In this document: positions 55,885-61,901 of the stretch, in pieces
How the letters are laid out: each line of letters begins with the position of its first letter
Numbering within the stretch: the first letter of the stretch is position 1
Source of the DNA: Paludibacteraceae bacterium
GTDB lineage: Bacteria > Bacteroidota > Bacteroidia > Bacteroidales > Paludibacteraceae
DNA: 64,000 nt
Assembly: GCA_017503075.1 (NCBI GenBank)
Contig: JAFVTU010000009.1
Span: 62,001 to 126,000 of the forward strand
Direction of reading: 5' to 3'
Notes under the pieces: generated by a model
What the model was told of the DNA's origin: nothing
The model's database searches: none
The model's input: the letters and a program-made list of their open reading frames with translations, nothing else
Translations under genes and position numbers: made by a program

Positions 55885-56544
55885 CTACTTCTTCGAATAC
55901 ACCTTATCTATCATACCATACTCCAATGCCTCGTTAGCGGTCATCCAATAATCGCGGTCGGCATCTTGGCGAATCTTATCCATCGTTTGACCAGAGTGAT
56001 CGGAGATAATCTGATACAACTCATCTTTCAACTTCAGTATCTCGCGCGCAGTAATCTCAATATCTGATGCTTGCCCCTGGATACCACCTAATGGTTGGTG
56101 GATCATCACTCGGCTATGTGGCAATGCAGCACGCATACCTTTTTCGCCTGCCACCAGCAGTACCGCACCCATGCTCGCTGCCATACCCGTACAGATGGTA
56201 GCCACACGCGAACCGATAAACTGCATCGTGTCATAAATGCCCAATCCTGCATAGACACTGCCACCAGGAGTGTTCAAATAGATACTAATATCTCTCTCCG
56301 AATCCACAGAGTCCAAGTACAACAACTGCGCTTGAATCACATTGGCTGTATAATCATTCACCTCTGTGCCGAGGAAGATAATACGATCCATCATCAGACG
56401 GGAAAACACATCCATCTGTGTTACATTCAGTTGGCGCTCCTCCAAAATAGATGGACTGATATAACTCGCCGATGCATTCATCGCCTTCTCCACATGCATC
56501 GAGTTCATGCCTTTATCTACGGCAAATTTCAAAAAATCATTCAT
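55885..56544 (-). CDS. clpP: ATP-dependent Clp protease proteolytic subunit ClpP
   Basis: 219-residue serine peptidase. The catalytic triad is S124 (GMAASMGAVLL), H149 (MIHQPLGG) and probably D198 (DRDYWM). ATG at 56544 is preferred to a longer frame overlapping the upstream gene, because MNDFLKFAVDKGM resembles homologues. The usual Bacteroidales order is tig-clpP-clpX. Here trigger factor is replaced by an unknown secreted protein gene 29 bp upstream. Confidence 0.96.
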   Translation of the reverse strand: MNDFLKFAVDKGMNSMHVEKAMNASASYISPSILEERQLNVTQMDVFSRLMMDRIIFLGTEVNDYTANVIQAQLLYLDSVDSERDISIYLNTPGGSVYAGLGIYDTMQFIGSRVATICTGMAASMGAVLLVAGEKGMRAALPHSRVMIHQPLGGIQGQASDIEITAREILKLKDELYQIISDHSGQTMDKIRQDADRDYWMTANEALEYGMIDKVYSKK

Positions 56545-56573
56545 AATTATATATGTTTTGGGTTTGTATATAA

Positions 56574-57647
56574 TCAATACCAATAGTCTTCTGTAGTAGG
56601 TTGATAGTGAACTAGGTCGTTGAATTGGATGGTGCTATACATGGTTTCAAAGGTGTGTTGCATGGTATAGCTTTCGCTCATCCAGCCCGTTGCCACTATC
56701 CTATTGTCTTGCAAACTGAGAATACCTTTCGCATACTGAATACCAGCCAATTCCTCTTCTTCTATCAATTCAGCCAAATCCTTCACATCTACAGTCAAAC
56801 CAAAGGTGCGATTGTCCAGCTTGGTAAGGTTTGCCATTGCATTGTATTCCTCTTGATTAACGGTCAATTTAGTGGATAGTCCGAGATTGTTGTCGCTCAA
56901 TTTGTATAATATCGCGCTACCCTCGATGTAATCTCCTTCAATCACGCCAGTAGCGGATAGGGCTATATAATCATTATATGCTCTGTATAACTTGAGGTTC
57001 AACATTATATAATCATCCCATATCATGGCATCAATCGAATTGTCGCTTAGGTGGTTCACTTTCAGCCCAACCCCTTCTTCTGCCGCAATTTCGGGCAGTA
57101 TTTCCCAGTCAATGGCGTAATAGACAATGTCGTACAGCACATTGTAAATAGCATTCACACACCAGTCAAACACCATGTTGAGCAACTCACCACATATACC
57201 AATCAGGTTTAATCCATGCAAGTTCACTGCATTCAGGTTCAGTCGGTCGAGGTGCCAACTAGTCATATCCAGTTCGTCTAAATCTATATTCTCAATATCC
57301 AACTCGTTTTGCAATTCTCGCTCTAGTTCTTCGTTTTTATTGCCTTCCAATACTTCCACCAAGGTGTCTAGTAGTGCCTCGTAGTCTATGCCTTCTTCTT
57401 CGATAACTTGTTGCGCCAATTCGTGTTTGATTTCCACCACTACCATGGCGTTCTTGGGTCTCTCGGTATTGTCGGCAAATAGGTGCATTGCCATACCATC
57501 CTCTACTTCTCCGATTGCTTGAAAACCTGCAGGAAATCTACAAGTTAAGCCCAAACGGTCATAGGTTTGTGTTAGTGCTTGTGCGTTTACTTCCACATTG
57601 GCAGACATCAATGCGAATAGTACAAATAGGGTAATTACTTTTTTCAT
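56574..57647 (-). CDS. Exported protein of unknown function
   Basis: 357 residues, not recognised. A signal peptide (about 1-22) is followed by an acidic region with a leucine/asparagine repeat (RLNLN AVNLH GLNLI, a weak pentapeptide pattern). A hydrophobic stretch (MVFDWCVNAIYNVLYDIVYY, about 145-165) follows, then a beta-rich end. It contains 3-4 Cys at most and no catalytic motif. It lies between a phosphatase gene (33 bp upstream) and clpP (29 bp downstream), in the position where trigger factor would be expected, but it shows no similarity to it that I can see. Confidence 0.7.
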   Translation of the reverse strand: MKKVITLFVLFALMSANVEVNAQALTQTYDRLGLTCRFPAGFQAIGEVEDGMAMHLFADNTERPKNAMVVVEIKHELAQQVIEEEGIDYEALLDTLVEVLEGNKNEELERELQNELDIENIDLDELDMTSWHLDRLNLNAVNLHGLNLIGICGELLNMVFDWCVNAIYNVLYDIVYYAIDWEILPEIAAEEGVGLKVNHLSDNSIDAMIWDDYIMLNLKLYRAYNDYIALSATGVIEGDYIEGSAILYKLSDNNLGLSTKLTVNQEEYNAMANLTKLDNRTFGLTVDVKDLAELIEEEELAGIQYAKGILSLQDNRIVATGWMSESYTMQHTFETMYSTIQFNDLVHYQPTTEDYWY

Positions 57648-57680
57648 GACTATATAATTTCTAATGGTTAATATCATTTC

Positions 57681-58130
57681 TTATTTGAGCAATCTTTTGC
57701 ATCCTTCTAGTACATCCTCGTAGGTGGCTTCAAAATCCCCCGTGTACCATGGATCTGCCACATCATGAGGCAGTAGCGGATGGATTTTGGGATTAGGCAA
57801 ACTAGCATCGCGGGTTAAAATATCGGGTCCCAACACATGTGCCAAGTTGCGAATATTATAATCCTCCATACATAGAATCATGTCAAAGTGTTCATAATCC
57901 TCTTTCGTTATCTGACGCGCTGCATGACGCGTGAATGGTATGCTGTGAGCCGACAAACAGCGTTTAGCGGGTGGGTAGATGTCGTTGCCTAGCTCTTCAC
58001 GAGAAGTAGCGCAGGAGTCTATCTCCCACTGACTTTCTTGCCCATTCTCCGCCACCAAGTGGCGCATCACCATCTCTGCCATCACGCTGCGGCAGATATT
58101 GCCATGACATACAAATAATACCTTCTTCAT
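57681..58130 (-). CDS. Low-molecular-weight protein tyrosine phosphatase
   Basis: 149-residue cysteine phosphatase. The P-loop CHGNICRS at residues 8-15 holds the nucleophile C8 and R14. The general acid is in DVADPWYTGDF near residue 126 (DPW). In this family it often controls capsule or exopolysaccharide kinases, but no such kinase is nearby. ATG at 58130 lies one base from the stop of the DUF486 gene, so the two are tightly linked. Confidence 0.93.
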   Translation of the reverse strand: MKKVLFVCHGNICRSVMAEMVMRHLVAENGQESQWEIDSCATSREELGNDIYPPAKRCLSAHSIPFTRHAARQITKEDYEHFDMILCMEDYNIRNLAHVLGPDILTRDASLPNPKIHPLLPHDVADPWYTGDFEATYEDVLEGCKRLLK

Positions 58131-58131
58131 A

Positions 58132-58500
58132 TCACTTAAATCCGAATACAAAATACACCGCAGCTATTAGGCATAATCCTGCTACAATATGGTTCCACTT
58201 AATCTGCATCTGAAAGGCAATCACGGAGAATAGCAAAAACACCACCAGCGTAATCACCTCTTGCAATATCTTGAGTTGCATCAACGAGAATGGTCCTCCG
58301 TTGCCTTCAAAACCGATGCGATTTGCAGGTACTTGCAAGCAATATTCAAAGAACGCAATACCCCATGACAGCGCAATCACTGCTATCATAGGCAACGCTT
58401 TGAACCACGAAAATTCCGCCATCTTCAAATGGCCATACCACGCCAATGTCATAAATACATTCGACGCCACCAAAAGCAATATTGTATAAAAACTTTGCAT
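58132..58500 (-). CDS. DUF486/DMT-family small membrane protein
   Basis: 122-residue protein with four hydrophobic helices and the family motifs FMTLAWYGHLK and SWGIAFFEYCLQVPANRIGF. It is part of the drug/metabolite transporter superfamily, with unknown substrate. It is the first gene of a seven-gene minus-strand run. The 98-bp gap upstream consists mostly of 11-bp repeats (58511-58580). Confidence 0.88.
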   Translation of the reverse strand: MQSFYTILLLVASNVFMTLAWYGHLKMAEFSWFKALPMIAVIALSWGIAFFEYCLQVPANRIGFEGNGGPFSLMQLKILQEVITLVVFLLFSVIAFQMQIKWNHIVAGLCLIAAVYFVFGFK

Positions 58501-58510
58501 AATCTCTTTG

Positions 58511-58580
58511 CTTGCCCTTTACTTGCCCTTTACTCGCCACTTACTTCCATAGGAACCTCATAGGGACTTCATAGGGACTT
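58511..58580. repeat. Two adjacent 11-bp tandem repeats, three units each
   Basis: cttgcccttta, cttgcccttta, ctcgccactta (58511-58543), then a 4-base spacer and cataggaacct, catagggactt, catagggactt (58548-58580). They lie immediately upstream of the DUF486 gene. Confidence 0.8.
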
Positions 58581-58598
58581 CATCATAATTTCATGCTA

Positions 58599-59363
58599 TC
58601 ATCTACCTACCTTCCTCGGCAAATAATCGGACTTAATATTCTCCATTGCGCCCCATATCGAATCGCGCACATCGGGGTTGAGTGTTTCTAACTGCTTTAT
58701 CAGCTGCTTCACTTCTGCCCTGCTGCTAGCTTTCTCTAGAGGACAGAGTTTTACTTGCTTCTCATACCCGCTGAGTGTTGCGTACTGAGCAATCTCCTCT
58801 TCCTCGATTAGGCATAAGGGACGGATCAACTGTAGGGGCATTTTCTCCATTTGCAGCAGAGGAGGTATAGTGGTCATACTTCCCTGAAATATGAGGTTCA
58901 TCAGCAAGGTCTCCACCAAATCATCTTTATGATGCCCAAATGCTATCTTGTTGCATCCCAACTCTTGTGCCACATCAAACAATGCTTTCCGCCTATACCA
59001 CGAGCACAAGAAACATGGATCTTTCTCCTTTTCGATTCCCGATTCCCGACTCCCTATTTCCGTATCACGCACTACAAAAGGTACGCGCACGCGCGCACAA
59101 AAATCCTCTAGATAACTCAGATCGGAGTGGTAGTCACGCTCTTTTACCCGCACATGTACGGCTGTCACCTTAAAACGAGGTACATGAATCTGTGCGCGTT
59201 TGCCGAGCAGTTCCACTAGCGCCAACGAATCCTTGCCGCCACTTAGTCCGATCAGTATGTGATCGCCATCGGCTATGAGCCCATAGTCGAAGCAGGCCTT
59301 GTGAAATCGCTTAGTCAAACGAGCGCGCAAGCGCAACAACTCTTTTTCGTTTCCACTTTTCAC
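58599..59363 (-). CDS. ttcA: TtcA-family tRNA 2-thiolation protein
   Basis: 254 residues. PP-loop ATPase motif GLSGGKDSLALVELL near residue 38. The Cys pair CFLCSWYRRKALF and a GHHKDDLVETLLMNL segment are typical of TtcA, which thiolates C32 of some tRNAs using an Fe-S cluster. The only ATG in frame is far inside. A promoter -7 element at 59387-59394 (minus strand TACCTTTG) excludes the TTG at 59399, so GTG at 59363 is the best start. A TTG at 59378 is possible. Confidence 0.88.
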   Translation of the reverse strand: MKSGNEKELLRLRARLTKRFHKACFDYGLIADGDHILIGLSGGKDSLALVELLGKRAQIHVPRFKVTAVHVRVKERDYHSDLSYLEDFCARVRVPFVVRDTEIGSRESGIEKEKDPCFLCSWYRRKALFDVAQELGCNKIAFGHHKDDLVETLLMNLIFQGSMTTIPPLLQMEKMPLQLIRPLCLIEEEEIAQYATLSGYEKQVKLCPLEKASSRAEVKQLIKQLETLNPDVRDSIWGAMENIKSDYLPRKVGR

Positions 59364-59386
59364 TTTTCTGTTTTCCAAAAAACGTA

Positions 59387-59394
59387 CAAAGGTA
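59387..59394 (-). promoter_or_regulatory. ttcA -7 element TACCTTTG
   Basis: Minus-strand TACCTTTG. The predicted transcript start near 59382 decides the translation start at 59363. Confidence 0.55.
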
Positions 59395-59464
59395 ATCAAA
59401 AATTAGCAAATATCCCACAAAAATGCAACAAAAAGTACTTTTTTCGTATTTTTTTTGCAAAATA

Positions 59465-59496
59465 TTTGGTCATATCAAAAAAAAGCAGTAATTTTG
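59465..59496 (+). promoter_or_regulatory. tRNA cluster promoter, TTTG-N20-TAATTTTG
   Basis: TTTG 59465-59468 and TAATTTTG 59489-59496. The 40-base region is almost a copy of the tRNA-fMet promoter at 31427-31466, including the sequence just after it (CACC, GC, TTTCGAA, GAGA). Confidence 0.75.
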
Positions 59497-59537
59497 CACC
59501 CGCTTTCGAATGAGAGAGCGATGTTCTTTCATATTTT

Positions 59538-59610
59538 GCGGCAATAGCTCAGTTGGTAGAGCACAACCTTGCCAAGGTTGGGGTCGCGAGTTCGAGTCTC
59601 GTTTGCCGCT
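59538..59610 (+). tRNA. tRNA-Gly (GCC)
   Basis: 73 nt, acceptor GCGGCAA/TTGCCGC, anticodon loop TTGCCAA, discriminator T. CCA not encoded. First tRNA of the cluster. Confidence 0.95.
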
Positions 59611-59708
59611 CTATAGAGATGAGCAGGACACAGTTCCTGCTTTTTTTCTAAAATGCTCTTTGAATACGGAAAAGAATCGGCAGTCGATACAAAAGTCGCT
59701 GACGCGAC

Positions 59709-59790
59709 GCCCAAATGGCGGAATTGGTAGACGCGCTCGTTTCAGGTGCGAGTGTTGAGAGACGTGCAGGTTCGAGTCCTGTTTTGGGCA
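59709..59790 (+). tRNA. tRNA-Leu (CAG)
   Basis: 82 nt class II tRNA, acceptor GCCCAAA/TTTGGGC, anticodon loop TTCAGGT, discriminator A, no encoded CCA. The preceding GTCGC-TGAC-GCGAC hairpin abuts its 5' end. Confidence 0.93.
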
Positions 59791-59822
59791 CAGAGTATAA
59801 AAGTGATCTTTCAAAAAGTTAT

Positions 59823-59922
59823 AAAAAACTAACGAGAAGCTCGTGGCTTCGAGTTAAGAGGAGGAATCGCGGTCGCCCTAATTCGCAGAGCGAATTCAAT
59901 GCGACAAGCGCATTCCGACGAA
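59823..59922 (+). repeat. tRNA spacer repeat, copy 1 (100 bp)
   Basis: Identical over 100 bp to copy 3 (60142-60241). It ends exactly at the first base of tRNA-Leu (GAG). It contains perfect hairpins GAAGC-TCGTG-GCTTC (59836-59850), ATTCGC-AGA-GCGAAT (59881-59895) and AATGCG-ACAAG-CGCATT (59898-59914). Confidence 0.95.
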
Positions 59923-60006
59923 GCGCAGGTGGTGAAATTGGTATACACGCTACTTTGAGGGGGTAGTGGTCGCAAGACCGTGTGAGTTCGAGTCTCATCC
60001 TGCGCA
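59923..60006 (+). tRNA. tRNA-Leu (GAG)
   Basis: 84 nt class II tRNA, acceptor GCGCAGG/CCTGCGC, anticodon loop TTGAGGG, long variable arm GGTCGCAAGACC, discriminator A. CCA not encoded. Confidence 0.95.
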
Positions 60007-60023
60007 CATTTTTTCTATATATG

Positions 60024-60114
60024 AAAAACTAACGAGAAGCTCGTGGCTTCGAGTTAAGAGGAGGAATCGCGGTCGCCCTAATTCGCAGAGCGAATTCAAT
60101 GCGACAAGCGCATT
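60024..60114 (+). repeat. tRNA spacer repeat, copy 2 (91 bp)
   Basis: Identical over 91 bp to copy 1, but no tRNA follows. It is followed instead by 27 bases ending in a CGGTC-GTAA-GACCG hairpin (60126-60140) and then copy 3. This could be the site of a lost tRNA gene. Confidence 0.9.
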
Positions 60115-60141
60115 AAGTACTCCAGTCGGTCGTAAGACCGT

Positions 60142-60241
60142 AAAAAACTAACGAGAAGCTCGTGGCTTCGAGTTAAGAGGAGGAATCGCGGTCGCCCTAA
60201 TTCGCAGAGCGAATTCAATGCGACAAGCGCATTCCGACGAA
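60142..60241 (+). repeat. tRNA spacer repeat, copy 3 (100 bp)
   Basis: Identical to copy 1 and ends exactly at the first base of tRNA-Ser (UGA). Confidence 0.95.
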
Positions 60242-60327
<86 letters not shown>

Positions 60328-60330
60328 AAA

Positions 60331-60368
60331 AAAATAAAGGAGTCCAGAAGGGCTCCTTTTATTTTTTG
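60331..60368 (+). terminator. tRNA cluster terminator
   Basis: AAAATAAAGGAGTCC, AGAA, GGGCTCCTTTTATTTTTT. A 10-bp or longer stem with one wobble pair and a T tract. Confidence 0.8.
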
Positions 60369-60543
60369 TGAGAAGGCAGGGCCAGAGTGCCAAACTATAG
60401 GGCGGCGACCGTTAAGAGCGGAGAGTGAGTAGCGAAAAAAAATTTTTTCGCTACTTTTTTGATATGTATAGAGTTAGGAATGTTATCAACAATGGTGGGA
60501 AATTTTTTCTGCAAAATTATTTTTTACTATCAAAAAATTATCG

Positions 60544-60632
60544 TAATTTTGCACTCGCTTTCGCCAACCAATAGGCGGCACGCCGTCCATTACCCAATAG
60601 CGAAGCGTCCATTACCAATAAAGAGATGCACC
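60544..60632 (+). promoter_or_regulatory. Promoter and mini-hairpin leader of the hypothetical gene
   Basis: TAATTTTG (60544-60551) is a -7 element with no good -33 partner. The leader contains GGCG-GCA-CGCC-GTCC (60574-60588) and GCGAAGC-GTCC, copies of the mini-hairpin family. The first 29 bases match 51068-51096 with two or three changes. The gap 60369-60543 holds nothing I recognise. Confidence 0.5.
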
Positions 60633-61397
60633 ATGAAAAACCTGAGCCAAATATTTCCAATCAACTATCCCAATCCGCCTAGCGAAGAGGACCTACAGTT
60701 TGAGGTTCAGGATATGCTACGTCATGCTGATTCACCCATGGATATCCTAGATACAATCAATAAGATTCCATGCCCCTATTATCGCAAAGCCATCGCCAGC
60801 ATGACACCCTGTCATTGGCACGATATGGAGCACATGGGTAAAGAACCTGCCGTCTATATCGACTCCGAAGGACATGGACGAATCACATGGATTAATATCG
60901 ACGCAGACATACGAAAAATCATCAAGCAAGCCAATGCTGAACAAATAGCACTAGAGCAACAACCACTAACAATCAATACCCCATACTCAATGACCCATAA
61001 CCCCAATCCAACAACTATGCCAATCTTCATCCACCGCCACGAAGGCGCCATCAATCACAATGAGTACCACAACTGCACCATCTACCAAGGTGCACCCGTA
61101 CCCCAACCGCAAGCTGAGCCACAGCCTCAGGCAGAAGAGACTACCCAGTCGGCTCCCGCTATCCCAGCGTTCTTTCGCACCGACGCGCACGCTATCACAG
61201 CCATCGAACAACTATGGAAGCAGGCGCTAGCATTGCCCACCAAAACCAAGGTGATTCGTTTTCTCCAGCAGCACGACCATACGGATGGCTATTTTCATCT
61301 CAATCACCTGAGCTACCAGCGCCGTGCCGAACTGCTCAATGAGGCACAAGATAAGTTCATCTTCAAGGCCAAGGACTTTGAAAATGCCAATAACTAG
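60633..61397 (+). CDS. Hypothetical protein
   Basis: 254 residues, no signal peptide, not recognised. The N-terminal part (1-115) is mixed alpha/beta with an acidic EEDLQFEVQDMLRHADSP stretch and a segment CHWHDMEHMG. The middle is a Pro/Gln/Ala linker (PQPQAEPQPQAEE, about residues 160-175). The C-terminal 80 residues are helical (AITAIEQLWKQAL; YQRRAELLNEAQDKFIFKAK). It is probably cytoplasmic. The start is the ATG following the mini-hairpin leader. Its 3' end faces the T9SS-CTD gene across a 16-bp perfect hairpin. Confidence 0.65.
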   Translation: MKNLSQIFPINYPNPPSEEDLQFEVQDMLRHADSPMDILDTINKIPCPYYRKAIASMTPCHWHDMEHMGKEPAVYIDSEGHGRITWINIDADIRKIIKQANAEQIALEQQPLTINTPYSMTHNPNPTTMPIFIHRHEGAINHNEYHNCTIYQGAPVPQPQAEPQPQAEETTQSAPAIPAFFRTDAHAITAIEQLWKQALALPTKTKVIRFLQQHDHTDGYFHLNHLSYQRRAELLNEAQDKFIFKAKDFENANN

Positions 61398-61400
61398 ATT

Positions 61401-61436
61401 CAATTAATGTGAGTTCGTCGGAACTCACATTAATTG
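61401..61436. terminator. Perfect 16-bp bidirectional terminator hairpin
   Basis: CAATTAATGTGAGTTC (61401-61416), loop GTCG, GAACTCACATTAATTG (61421-61436). It separates two convergent genes, with stops 4 and 3 bases away. Confidence 0.75.
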
Positions 61437-61438
61437 TA

Positions 61439-61900
61439 TTACTCTTTAATCAATTTGAATGTCTCGTTACCCAATCTCAACATATACACGCCATTGGGTA
61501 GCTCAGCCACATGAATGGTATTGACGCCCTCTTGTGATTGTGCGGAGAATACTTTTGTTCCGTTGAGGGAATACATCTCAATTTCTTGTTTGGCCTTAGC
61601 TCCATCGATAATCAACATATCCGCAGTAGGATTAGGATAGACGCGAATAGAGGATGACGCAACGACATCTTCTACAGCTGTAAAATCATTGTTTTCAAAG
61701 TTGATCATGCGAACACCGCTCACTTCGCTTTTTTCACCATTAGCCATTGTGAATTGAATGGTCTGACCTGGCAGAAAGCGCATAGAACTAACGGCTGCTA
61801 CTTCGGTCATTTCGTTGGTCACGCGCACCACTGTGATGTTCACAGCGTGCATACGTACGAATAATCCGCTCAAAAATACTATTAATAATAATCGTTTCAT
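61439..61900 (-). CDS. Small exported protein with T9SS type A C-terminal domain
   Basis: 153 residues. Signal peptide (1-19) followed by a short beta region. The C-terminal 75 residues are a classical type A sorting domain: VYPNPTADMLIIDG, then IEMYSLNGTKVF, and the end NGVYMLRLGNETFKLIK. Such domains direct export by the type IX system and are cleaved at the outer membrane. It is probably cotranscribed with the large gene upstream, which ends one base before it. It may be a stand-alone tail protein or the end of a formerly larger one. Confidence 0.8.
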   Translation of the reverse strand: MKRLLLIVFLSGLFVRMHAVNITVVRVTNEMTEVAAVSSMRFLPGQTIQFTMANGEKSEVSGVRMINFENNDFTAVEDVVASSSIRVYPNPTADMLIIDGAKAKQEIEMYSLNGTKVFSAQSQEGVNTIHVAELPNGVYMLRLGNETFKLIKE

Positions 61901-61901
61901 A

